Below, piece by piece: positions 25,505 through 33,634 of a stretch of 64,000 bases of DNA (the first letter of the stretch is position 1; every line of letters begins with the position of its first letter). The stretch comes from JADKAV01 sp037046735 (lineage in GTDB: Bacteria; Actinomycetota; Actinomycetes; S36-B12; UBA10799). The notes under the pieces are model-generated. The model worked only from the letters and a program-made list of their open reading frames with translations. It had not been told where the DNA came from and did not search any database. Both the position numbers and the translations under genes were made by a program. The stretch spans positions 124,001 through 188,000 of the forward strand of contig JBAOHC010000021.1 in assembly GCA_037046735.1 (NCBI GenBank), given 5' to 3'.

Positions 25505-26967
25505 CCCGTCACCTCGAGGATGTGTTTGCTGCGCAGTTCGGGATCGGCGAGCTCCACGGGATACACACCGTCGAAGCAGGCCCGACACAACTGACCTTTG
25601 GGCACCTGGGTCGCTTCGATGAGGCCGTCCAGCGACACGTAGGACAACGAGTCGGCCTTGATAGAGGTGCGAATTTCCTCCACGCTCAGGCCGGGCGCGA
25701 TGAGCTCGGCCCGGGACGCGAAGTCGATCCCGTAATAGCAGGGCCACAAGACCGGTGGTGATGAGATGCGGACGTGGACTTCGGTGGCGCCGGCCTCCCG
25801 CAGCATCCGCAGCAGTGCCCGTTGGGTGTTGCCGCGCACGATGGAATCGTCGACCACGACCAGGCGTTTGCCGGCGATGACCTCGGCGAGCGGATTGAGC
25901 TTGAGACGCAGTCCCAGTTGCCGAATGGTCTGAGTGGGCTGGATGAATGTCCGGCCAACGTAGGCGTTCTTGACCAGACCCTGCGCGAACGGGATCCCCG
26001 ACTCCTGCGCGTAACCGATCGCTGCGGGGGTGCCGCTCTCGGGCACTGGGATCACCAGGTCCGCCTCGATCGGAGCCTCTCGGGCGAGCTGCCTACCCAC
26101 CTCGACCCGGACCGCGTTGACACTGCGGCCGGTCAGGATCGAGTCGGGTCGGGCCAGGTAGACGTACTCGAACAGGCACCCTTTGGGATCCGGCATCGCG
26201 AACTTACGTGACCGCACCCCGTTCTCGTCGATGGCAACAAACTCGCCCGGTTCGATGTCACGTACGAAGGAGGCCCCCACGATGTCCAGCGCCGCGGTCT
26301 CGCTGGCCACCACCCACCCGCGCTCAAGCCGGCCCAAGCACAGCGGCCGGATTCCTTGTGGGTCGCGGGCGGCGTACAGGGTGTTCTCGTCGAGGAACAC
26401 CAAGCTGAAGGCACCACGCAGCAAGGGCAGTTCAGTCATCGCCGCCTGCTCGATCGTCTCCCCCGGGTGTGCCGCAAGCAGCGCCGTGAGCAGGTCGGTA
26501 TCGGAACTGGCGACCATGCTGGCGTCAAGCGGCAACTCCCCCGTGTCGAGGGTCGCCAAGCGCTCGGCAAGTTCATGCGTGTTCGTCAGGTTACCGTTGT
26601 GGCCGAGCGCGAGGTGGCCGGTGGCAGTGGTCCGGAACGTCGGCTGGGCGTTCTCCCAGACGCTGGAACCGGTCGTCGAGTAGCGGGCGTGGCCAATCGC
26701 GATGTAACCGTGCAGTGAATCCAGCAATGAGTCGCTGAAGACCTGCGATACCAAGCCCATGTCCTTGTAGACCAGTATCTGACTGCCGTCGCTGGTCGCG
26801 ATTCCGGCCGACTCCTGGCCGCGGTGCTGCAGCGCGTACAGCCCGAAGTAGGTCAGCTTTGCGACCTCATCGCCAGGAGCCCAGACCCCGAAAACGCCAC
26901 AAGCGTCCTGAGGTCCTTTTTCACCGGGGAGAAGATCGTGGTTCAATCGCCCATCGCCGCGCGCCAC
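25501..26967 (-). CDS. purF: Amidophosphoribosyltransferase
   Basis: The 488-residue enzyme makes phosphoribosylamine, the committed purine step. Residues 1-22 are a propeptide and Cys 23 (PQDACGVFG) would be the N-terminal nucleophile after cleavage. ALQHRGQESAGIA follows, and VVVDDSIVRGNTQ is the PRPP loop. CRACFDGVYP near the C-terminus with earlier Cys residues points to the [4Fe-4S] type known from Bacillus. The start is GTG 26967. The gene overlaps purM at its 3' end and precedes it in transcription. Confidence 0.96.
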   Translation of the reverse strand: MARGDGRLNHDLLPGEKGPQDACGVFGVWAPGDEVAKLTYFGLYALQHRGQESAGIATSDGSQILVYKDMGLVSQVFSDSLLDSLHGYIAIGHARYSTTGSSVWENAQPTFRTTATGHLALGHNGNLTNTHELAERLATLDTGELPLDASMVASSDTDLLTALLAAHPGETIEQAAMTELPLLRGAFSLVFLDENTLYAARDPQGIRPLCLGRLERGWVVASETAALDIVGASFVRDIEPGEFVAIDENGVRSRKFAMPDPKGCLFEYVYLARPDSILTGRSVNAVRVEVGRQLAREAPIEADLVIPVPESGTPAAIGYAQESGIPFAQGLVKNAYVGRTFIQPTQTIRQLGLRLKLNPLAEVIAGKRLVVVDDSIVRGNTQRALLRMLREAGATEVHVRISSPPVLWPCYYGIDFASRAELIAPGLSVEEIRTSIKADSLSYVSLDGLIEATQVPKGQLCRACFDGVYPVELADPELRSKHILEVTG

Positions 26968-27021
26968 TGCTCAAGTGTTGCACAGGCGGCGTTGGGTCCA
27001 AGCCCGTGATTGCCAGATCGG

Positions 27022-28704
27022 CTATATGCCGACAACCGGCCGGTACCTGGGTTTCCACATCGAGTCCAGGACCGCTTGCAGTGCGTTGTCCGGAGTCGCC
27101 CTCGCCACACCCTCCCGAACGGCCTCCTCAACCACTGCCACCGCCACGGCCGCGGAGGTCGCCCGGATGTCGGCGATCTCAGGCAGCAGGGGACTGCCTG
27201 GCCCATGGATCTCGACCAGTTGGGCGACCGCTTTGGCCGCCGCGTTGAGCATCCCGTCGGTGATCTTGGTGGCCCTGGCCACGATGGCGCCAAGGCCCAG
27301 CCCGGGATACAACAGGGCATTGTTGGCCTGCCCGATGTGGTGACTGACACCGTCGATGGTCACCGGATCGAACGGGCTGCCGGTCACGATCAAGGCCTGG
27401 CCGTCAGTCCAGGCCAGCAGGTCCGCCGGCACAGCCTCGGCCAACGGAGTGGGGTTGCTCATGGGCAGGATGAACGGCCGCGCCACATGCGAGTGCATCT
27501 CACGGACCACCTGCTCGGTGAACGCACCGTGGACCGTGGACGTGCCCACCAGGATGGTGGGCTGGACCCGCCGGACCGTCTCCAGCAGGGAGATCGCACC
27601 TAGCTCGTCGCGCTCGTAGTCGCGGACCTCAGCGGCGGGCCGGGCGTAGCCACGGTGGTAGTCGCGAAGCTCGGGGAGCTGATCGTGCAGCAGCCCGGGG
27701 CGGTCGATCAGCCAGATCCGGCGCGAAGCCTCCTCGCGGCTGTATCCCGATTCCACGATGGCGTCGCGGATCTGGTCGGCGATCCCCACACCGGCTGTGC
27801 CGGCACCAAACACGACCACCCGGTGATCGGACAGCGGCATGGCGGTGACCTTGACCCCGGACAGGATCGCGGCGAAGGCGATCGCCCCCGTGCCCTGCAT
27901 ATCGTCGTTGAAGGTACACACCTGGTCGCGGTATCGATCCAGGATCCGGCGGGCATTCGTCTCCCCGAAATCCTCCCAGTGCAGAAGCGCATTGGGGAAC
28001 ATCTTGCTGGCGGTGCTGACGTAGGTCTCGATGAGTTCGTCGTACTTCTCGCCGCGCAGCCGGGCGTGCTTCTCACCCAGGTACCCGGGGTCGGTCAGCA
28101 GCCCAGTACGGTCGGTGCCGACATCGATGACGACGGGAATCGCCCGTTCTGGATCGACCCCCGCGGCCGCCACGTAGACGCTGATCTTGCCGATCGCGAT
28201 GTCGATGCCGCCGACCCCCCAGTCGCCGATGCCGAGGATCGCCTCGGAGTCGGTGGCCACCAGCAGGTCCACATCATCGGGGCCGAGCCCGAGGTTCGTG
28301 AAGGCCTTCGGCACATCCTGCGGCCAGCGGGACTGCAGATACACCCCCCGCGGACGGCGGAAGGCGTGGCTGTACTCACGGATCGATTCGCCCACGGTCG
28401 GCGTGTAAACGATCGGCATAAGGTCGGGCAGGTCGTCGATCAGCAACCTGTAGAACAGCGTCTCGTTACGGTCGTGCAACTCGCGCAGATAGACGTTCTT
28501 GGCCAACGGGCCCGGCTGCTCAGCCAACTGTCGACGCACCCGCAACAACTGTTGGTCGATGGTCTCGACACGCTGCGGCAACAGACCGACCAGGCCAAGC
28601 GCCTCCCGTTCGGCGTCGGAGAAGGCGGACTGCTTGTTCAACCGCGGATCGGCCAGCAGAGCCTGCCCGCGCAGGGTCGTTCGGCGCGCTGGGAGTTCGT
28701 TCAC
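27022..28704 (-). CDS. NAD-dependent malic enzyme (large type)
   Basis: The protein (about 560 residues) matches the large malic enzyme family that decarboxylates malate to pyruvate: LMPIVYTPTVGE with the catalytic Tyr, WEDFGETNARRIL with metal-binding residues, CTFNDDMQGTGAI and the NAD motif VVFGAGTAGVGIA. GTG 28704 gives a normal N-terminus (VNELPARRTTLRG); GTG 28752 adds 16 residues and cannot be excluded. It lies between purF and a potassium uptake pair with no obvious functional link. It could supply pyruvate or, in reverse, replenish malate. Confidence 0.92.
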   Translation of the reverse strand: MNELPARRTTLRGQALLADPRLNKQSAFSDAEREALGLVGLLPQRVETIDQQLLRVRRQLAEQPGPLAKNVYLRELHDRNETLFYRLLIDDLPDLMPIVYTPTVGESIREYSHAFRRPRGVYLQSRWPQDVPKAFTNLGLGPDDVDLLVATDSEAILGIGDWGVGGIDIAIGKISVYVAAAGVDPERAIPVVIDVGTDRTGLLTDPGYLGEKHARLRGEKYDELIETYVSTASKMFPNALLHWEDFGETNARRILDRYRDQVCTFNDDMQGTGAIAFAAILSGVKVTAMPLSDHRVVVFGAGTAGVGIADQIRDAIVESGYSREEASRRIWLIDRPGLLHDQLPELRDYHRGYARPAAEVRDYERDELGAISLLETVRRVQPTILVGTSTVHGAFTEQVVREMHSHVARPFILPMSNPTPLAEAVPADLLAWTDGQALIVTGSPFDPVTIDGVSHHIGQANNALLYPGLGLGAIVARATKITDGMLNAAAKAVAQLVEIHGPGSPLLPEIADIRATSAAVAVAVVEEAVREGVARATPDNALQAVLDSMWKPRYRPVVGI

Positions 28705-28785
28705 ACTGTCGGTTCTACCGTCCGAGGCAATCGTTTGCGCATCGACGCGCACCGGGCGGTTCGCCCTACCGGCGCGAGACGCGTT

Positions 28786-29445
28786 TCAGTCCAGCCGCGC
28801 GAAAGCGGTCACATCGGCCGGTTTACCCATCACCAGGATCTCGTCGCCGTAGCTGAGTTGAGTCTGTAGATCAGCATGGGTGAACTGATCCTGGCCGCTC
28901 GGACGTACCGCGATGACGGTGACCCTGTGTTTGTCCCGCAACTTGGAGGATCCCAGCGGCTCCCCGACCAGGAAGCGCGGCGGCTTCGTCTTCGCGATGA
29001 CCCAGTTGGTGGCAATGCGCATGTAGTCGAGCACCTCGCCACTGACCAAGTGCGCGATCCGCTGGCCCATGTCGTGCTCCGGCTGCACGACATGGTGGGC
29101 GCCCACCCGTTGCAGGATCAGCGCGTGCTGTGAACTCAGCGCTTTGCCCCAGATGCGCTCCACACCCAACTGCGACAGGTTCGACACCGCGAGGATGCTG
29201 TCCTCCATCGCCCCGATCGCCACCACCGCCGTGTGGAACTCCTCGGCGCCGATCTCTTCGAGTGCTTTCAGATCGGTCGCGTCCGCGCGAACGATGTTGC
29301 TCAGCATCCCGGCGTAGCGCTGAACCCGCTCCTCGCTGTCGTCAACAGCCAACACCTCCACTCCGCTGCGGGCGAGCTCGCGGGCCAGCGCGATCCCGAA
29401 TCGGCCCATGCCCAATACCAGAACAGGGCCCTGTGACTTAGCCAA
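28786..29445 (-). CDS. TrkA/KtrA-type potassium channel regulator
   Basis: The 219-residue protein has an RCK N-domain with VLVLGMGRFGIALARELARSGVEVLAVD (nucleotide-binding Rossmann motif ending in an acidic residue) and a TrkA-C domain (about 135-219). It gates the transporter encoded upstream, whose stop overlaps its TTG start (29438-29445, GAGAGGATGATCG before it). This is a KtrAB-like pair of one regulator and one pore protein. Confidence 0.92.
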   Translation of the reverse strand: MAKSQGPVLVLGMGRFGIALARELARSGVEVLAVDDSEERVQRYAGMLSNIVRADATDLKALEEIGAEEFHTAVVAIGAMEDSILAVSNLSQLGVERIWGKALSSQHALILQRVGAHHVVQPEHDMGQRIAHLVSGEVLDYMRIATNWVIAKTKPPRFLVGEPLGSSKLRDKHRVTVIAVRPSGQDQFTHADLQTQLSYGDEILVMGKPADVTAFARLD

Positions 29446-30769
29446 CGATCATCCTCTCCTCGGGTCGTTCGAACCGTTGTTTACGCTCGCGTAGTGCCAG
29501 CGCCGACGCGACCGTCAGTGGGCCGACCCGGCCGATGAACATCAATGCCACGATGACCAATTGCGCATTGATGGGAAGCGAAGCGGTGATGCCGACCGAC
29601 AGCCCCACCGTGGCCAAGGCGGAGATGGCTTCGAAGAGCACGGCTTCGAACGGGAACTGCGTCATCGACAAAAGAGTGAAGGTCGCAACCCCGACCATTC
29701 CGATACTGAGCAGCGTCAGCGTCATGGCACGGCGCTGGGTGTCGGTCGGGATCCGCCGACGGCCCACGTTGACGTGCTGATCGCCTCGGCCCTGCGACCA
29801 CAGCACGTACAGCAGCACACCGAACGTTGTGACCTTGATCCCCCCGGCGGTACTCGCGCTACCTCCACCGATGAACATCAGCGCGCTGGTGAAAAGTAAC
29901 GTCTCAGGACGCAATTGACCCATGTCGACCGCGTTGAACCCGGCGGTACGAGGCATCACGGCTGTGAAGAAGGCCAACGTCCCGCCTTGGGCCGGACTGT
30001 ATTCGGCCAGTGTGCCAGGATTCGTCACCTCCGAGATCCAGATCACGACCGTACCCGTGGCCAGCAGTCCCGCCGTGACGATGACCGTAATGCGGGTGAG
30101 TACCGACCACTGCGCCGGGCTGTGCCACATCCGCGCCAGCTCGAAGATGACGGGGAATCCCAGACCACCGACGATCACCGCCACCGAGATCGTGATCAGG
30201 AACAACCCGTCCCCGGCAAACGGGATCAAGTTGCCCGGATAGGTCGAGAAGCCGGCGTTGTTGAAGGCCGAAACGGAGTGGAACAAGCCGTGGTACGCAG
30301 CCTGCGGCAACGGTTCGTCGTAGCGGATGAGCAACTGCGCGGTCAGCAACAGCGCGAAGATCACTTCGGTGACGAGGACGAACCCGACGATGCGCCGAAT
30401 GATGTGGCGCACAGAGCCAGGCGTCAGCGCGCGCGACTCTGCCTGCACGATCAGACGACTGCGTAGACCCAGCCGCTTGGACAGAACGAGGGCGGCCAGG
30501 GTGGCCAGGGTCATGATCCCCAAGCCGCCCACCTGAATGAGGAGCATGATCACCACTTGCCCGAACGTCGACCAGTAGGTGGCCGTGTCGACGGTGGTCA
30601 AACCGGTCACGCATACGGCCGAGGTGGCCGTGAAGAGGGCGTCGTGCAGCGGCGCAACTTCGCCGGCCACTGTCGCCCACGGCAGGCTCAGCAGACCGGT
30701 CCCAACAGCGATGCCCCCCGCGAACGCCACTGCGACCACCTGCCCCGGGTGCAGGTCGGAGAGGGCCAC
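29438..30769 (-). CDS. TrkH/KtrB-type potassium uptake membrane subunit
   Basis: The 443-residue protein has the four pore-loop repeats of the family, with filter regions TSAVCVTGLTT, SVSAFNNAGFST, MPRTAGFN and LATVGLSVG, each containing the key Gly. It imports K+ (KtrB types often need Na+). It is the first gene of the pair with the KtrA-like regulator. The start is GTG 30769. The 240-base gap upstream shows no further gene and no certain promoter. Confidence 0.92.
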   Translation of the reverse strand: MALSDLHPGQVVAVAFAGGIAVGTGLLSLPWATVAGEVAPLHDALFTATSAVCVTGLTTVDTATYWSTFGQVVIMLLIQVGGLGIMTLATLAALVLSKRLGLRSRLIVQAESRALTPGSVRHIIRRIVGFVLVTEVIFALLLTAQLLIRYDEPLPQAAYHGLFHSVSAFNNAGFSTYPGNLIPFAGDGLFLITISVAVIVGGLGFPVIFELARMWHSPAQWSVLTRITVIVTAGLLATGTVVIWISEVTNPGTLAEYSPAQGGTLAFFTAVMPRTAGFNAVDMGQLRPETLLFTSALMFIGGGSASTAGGIKVTTFGVLLYVLWSQGRGDQHVNVGRRRIPTDTQRRAMTLTLLSIGMVGVATFTLLSMTQFPFEAVLFEAISALATVGLSVGITASLPINAQLVIVALMFIGRVGPLTVASALALRERKQRFERPEERMIVG

Positions 30770-31011
30770 GTTTCCCGATTATGGTCTGGTCGAGGCCTGA
30801 TCGCCCTGCCAGTGCGGACTGTGCCGGTCGCCGCCGATTTTGGAACCGTTGTCGCCGGACTTGAGGTCAGTGGGCCCGTGTGGGCGATGCAAATTGATCC
30901 CAAGCCTGCCGACGTGCGTCGGGCGGCACCCGGCAGCAACACCGGCAAGCCCTTTCCGGATCTGGATCTTCGTGCCTACACTTAGCGACCACCAATCCTG
31001 AGGAGACACCG

Positions 31012-32586
31012 GTGCGGATTTCCTTGACCACTGCCCTCGTGATCGCCGCACTGCCCATGGCCTTGGTTGTGCCAGTCCCCGTGGCGTCGGCGGACCCCGT
31101 GGGGTTCATCACCGAATTCCCGACCCCGTCCGGCGATAGCCAGGGCATGGCACAAGGGTCAGACGGGAACTTCTGGTTTGTGCAACTGGGAACCAGCAAG
31201 GTCGTGCGCATGACCCCGGCCGGCACCGTCACGGAGTTCCCCACCCCGACGCCTAGCAGTCGGCCCAATGACATCACCGCGGGCCCAGACGGCAACCTGT
31301 GGTTCACACAGCAGGACGCGGCCGCGAATCGCATCGGCCGGATCACGCCTGGTGGAGTCATCACGGAGTTCCCGCTGACGTCGACGGGCAGCCCGAGCTT
31401 CATCACCGCCGGACCTGACGGCAACCTGTGGTTCACGAAGACCAACAACAACAACATCTTCCGGATGACGACAGCCGGTGCTGTCACCGGCACATTCGCG
31501 ATCCCAACTCCGGGTAGCTCCCCGGCCGGGATCACCACCGGACCGGACGGCAACCTTTGGTTCACCGAATTCTTCGCAAACAAGATCGGTAGGGTCACGC
31601 CGTCCGGCACGATCACCGAGTTCCCGATCCCGACCGCGAGCAGTTCACCGCGCGACATCGCCGCCGGCCCCGACGGCAACGTGTGGTTCACCCAAACCGC
31701 GAACGCTGTGAACAAGATCGGCCGGATCACCCCCTCGGGGGCCGTCACCGAGTTCCCGATCCCCACTGCGAACGCGGGCCTCGACAGCATCACAACCGGC
31801 CCCGACGGGAACCTCTGGTTCACCCAGGGTGCCGGGAACAGAGTCGCCCGGATCACCCCGAACGGCACTGTCACAGAGTACCCGTTGCCCAATGCGAGCA
31901 GCAGCCCCCGCGCCATCACGTCGGGCACGGACGGCGCGCTGTGGTTCATCGAGAACTTCGGTAACAGGGTCGGACGGATCACCTCTGGCATCTCGCCGAG
32001 CGACCGGAAGCCGGCGTTGAACGGCACCGGGCAAGTGGGTCTGCCGCTGGTGTGTGGGGCTGATGTCTGGGGGATAGCCTCGACTGTGGCTGTGGGGTGG
32101 CGACGCAACGCCGCCACGATCCCTGGACTGACCGGCCTGACATACGTGCCCACCGACGCTGACCTGGGTTCAACCATCAACTGCGTCAGTACAGCGACCC
32201 TCCCAGGGGTTTCTGCTCGGCTCAGCGCCACGAGCAATGGCATCGCCGTGGTGGCACAGGTGACGGGACCGGTCGGCCCGCCAGGACCCACGGGTGCCAC
32301 AGGGCCGACTGGCCCCGGCGGACAACTCACGGCGGTTTTCGCGCCTGGCGGCAAGCGGATCAAGGCTGGCAAGACTCTGCGTGTTCAGTTCGGTGTCACC
32401 AATGCCGCTCCGCTGACTGCCCAACTGGCAGGGAAGAAGACCGCGACCAAACCAGTTCAAGCTGGGTCCGGGACCAACACCTTGCGGTGGAAACTGCCGA
32501 AGAGCCTGACTCCCGGCAAGTACTCGCTGCGGTTGCTGTTCGAGGGCAAGATCAAGGCCCAGACAGCGGTGCGGATCACGAAGTAG
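31012..32586 (+). CDS. Secreted streptogramin-lyase-like beta-propeller protein
   Basis: The 524-residue protein has a signal peptide (ending near VASADP) and about seven blades with the repeated pattern ITxGPDGNLWFT followed by IGRITPxG, as in virginiamycin B lyase (Vgb). The active-site His expected in true Vgb is not obvious, so this is more likely a binding protein of the same fold. After the propeller come an immunoglobulin-like part, a short collagen-like linker (TGPVGPPGPTGATGPTGPGG) and a C-terminal beta domain ending TAVRITK. GTG 31012 follows TGAGGAGA. It stands alone. Confidence 0.8.
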   Translation: MRISLTTALVIAALPMALVVPVPVASADPVGFITEFPTPSGDSQGMAQGSDGNFWFVQLGTSKVVRMTPAGTVTEFPTPTPSSRPNDITAGPDGNLWFTQQDAAANRIGRITPGGVITEFPLTSTGSPSFITAGPDGNLWFTKTNNNNIFRMTTAGAVTGTFAIPTPGSSPAGITTGPDGNLWFTEFFANKIGRVTPSGTITEFPIPTASSSPRDIAAGPDGNVWFTQTANAVNKIGRITPSGAVTEFPIPTANAGLDSITTGPDGNLWFTQGAGNRVARITPNGTVTEYPLPNASSSPRAITSGTDGALWFIENFGNRVGRITSGISPSDRKPALNGTGQVGLPLVCGADVWGIASTVAVGWRRNAATIPGLTGLTYVPTDADLGSTINCVSTATLPGVSARLSATSNGIAVVAQVTGPVGPPGPTGATGPTGPGGQLTAVFAPGGKRIKAGKTLRVQFGVTNAAPLTAQLAGKKTATKPVQAGSGTNTLRWKLPKSLTPGKYSLRLLFEGKIKAQTAVRITK

Positions 32587-32591
32587 GAGGC

Positions 32592-32891
32592 CTAGCTCTC
32601 ATTGGTGGAGGCGCGGGTCAGCGGCAGCCATTGTGAAAGGTCACTGCGCTCGCCCGAGGCGTCGATGCGGCCCTCCGCCAGGGCCTGCTCCCAGGTGAGC
32701 TCTCCGCGGGTCAACGCCAGCCAGGTAGGCCCGTCGCACTCCACGACCGCTCGTGGGGTTCCCCGCCGGTGCGGGCCACCCGAGATCGCCTGGATGGCAC
32801 CGTACGGGGGGATGCGGATCTCGACTGAGCGGCCGGGGGCCTTCTCCGCGAATGCGGCCAACGCGGCTTTGACCTCCGCCCGCGTGCCCAT
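32592..32891 (-). CDS. Bacterial SCP-orthologue (sterol carrier-like) protein
   Basis: The 99-residue protein matches the small actinobacterial SCP2-like family: RSVEIRIPPYGAIQAISGGPHRRGTPRAVVECDGPTWLALTRGELTW, ending SQWLPLT. The fold is thought to bind lipids or other hydrophobic molecules, but its physiological ligand is not known. It is followed on this strand by the Vgb-like gene in convergent orientation. In many actinobacteria this gene lies close to purQ/purL, as it does here, with one acetyltransferase between. Confidence 0.82.
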   Translation of the reverse strand: MGTRAEVKAALAAFAEKAPGRSVEIRIPPYGAIQAISGGPHRRGTPRAVVECDGPTWLALTRGELTWEQALAEGRIDASGERSDLSQWLPLTRASTNES

Positions 32892-32938
32892 GGACCCAGG
32901 CTAACTCGTGTTCGAAGGTGCTCTGGGCGGCGATGGGT

Positions 32939-33077
32939 CTACACATCTGGTTGAGAAGACTGCCCCAAAGACCGTTTGCAACCAGATGTGTAGGACAAAT
33001 GTCCGTTAAGCCCTGTTTGTACCCCGCAATTTCTACACATCTGGTTGGCGGTTCCACCCGCTCAACCAGATGTGTAG
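32939..33077. repeat. 139-bp four-arm palindromic element, copy 2
   Basis: Two hairpins lie side by side: CTACACATCTGGTTG (32939-32953) with CAACCAGATGTGTAG (32979-32993), and the same pair at 33033-33047 and 33063-33077. All four 15-base arms are identical or perfect complements. Between the hairpins, GGACA-AA-TGTCC forms another short palindrome. The arms occur at the same offsets as in the diverged copy at 6509-6647. The last 16 bases overlap the 3' end of the acetyltransferase gene and supply its last codons and stop. Confidence 0.88.
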
Positions 33078-33634
33078 ACGCCGCCGCCCAACCGGGTCCG
33101 CTGCCGACCATCGGGGTCGAAATTCGCCGGGTCGAGCCACGCGAGAACCTGCCGGCGCCGGTTGGGCCACTCATGATCAAGCAGGGAGAACCAGGCCGTG
33201 TCACGATTGCGGCCATTGACGACCATGTGTTGGCGAAACACCCCCTCGAAGGTGAAACCGAAGCGCAGCGCGGCGGCCTTGCTCGCCTCGTTGCGGTTGT
33301 CACACTTCCACTCGACCCGACGCGCACCCCAGTCGAAGAGATGGTCAGCCATCAGCAACACCGCCTCGGTCGATGCCGGGGTTCGGCGCATCTGCGGCCC
33401 CCACAGGACATGCCCGATCTCGGCCACGCGGTTGGGCTCGTCGATCCGCATGATTGCCGCGCGTCCGACCGGCTGGCCGTCGATCAACGCCGCGAAGAAC
33501 AACGGGTCGTCACTGGTCAGCCCATCGTCGAACCAGTCCGGTGAGGCGAACTCGTGCTGGAGGTCGGCCAGCGGCCGGTGTGACTCCTCGATCGGCTCGA
33601 GGGTCACGTAACGGCCCCGCAGGACTGCCCGCAT
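33062..33634 (-). CDS. GNAT acetyltransferase (RimJ/RimL-like)
   Basis: The 190-residue protein is an N-acetyltransferase of the type that modifies ribosomal or other proteins: RYVTLEPIEESHRPLAD at the start, GHVLWGPQMRRTPASTEAVLLM (acetyl-CoA loop region), and RVEWKCDNRNEASKAAALRFGFTFEGVFRQHMV near the end. ATG 33634 overlaps the purL stop by one base (TGATG), so it may be translated with purL. Its last residues, VYTSG and the stop, lie inside the palindromic element at 32939-33077, suggesting the original C-terminus was replaced. Confidence 0.88.
   Translation of the reverse strand: MRAVLRGRYVTLEPIEESHRPLADLQHEFASPDWFDDGLTSDDPLFFAALIDGQPVGRAAIMRIDEPNRVAEIGHVLWGPQMRRTPASTEAVLLMADHLFDWGARRVEWKCDNRNEASKAAALRFGFTFEGVFRQHMVVNGRNRDTAWFSLLDHEWPNRRRQVLAWLDPANFDPDGRQRTRLGGGVYTSG

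Noticed and set aside
30867..32372. Minus-strand open frame with repeated peptide pattern
   Set aside because: It is the antisense shadow of the repeated blades of the beta-propeller gene.
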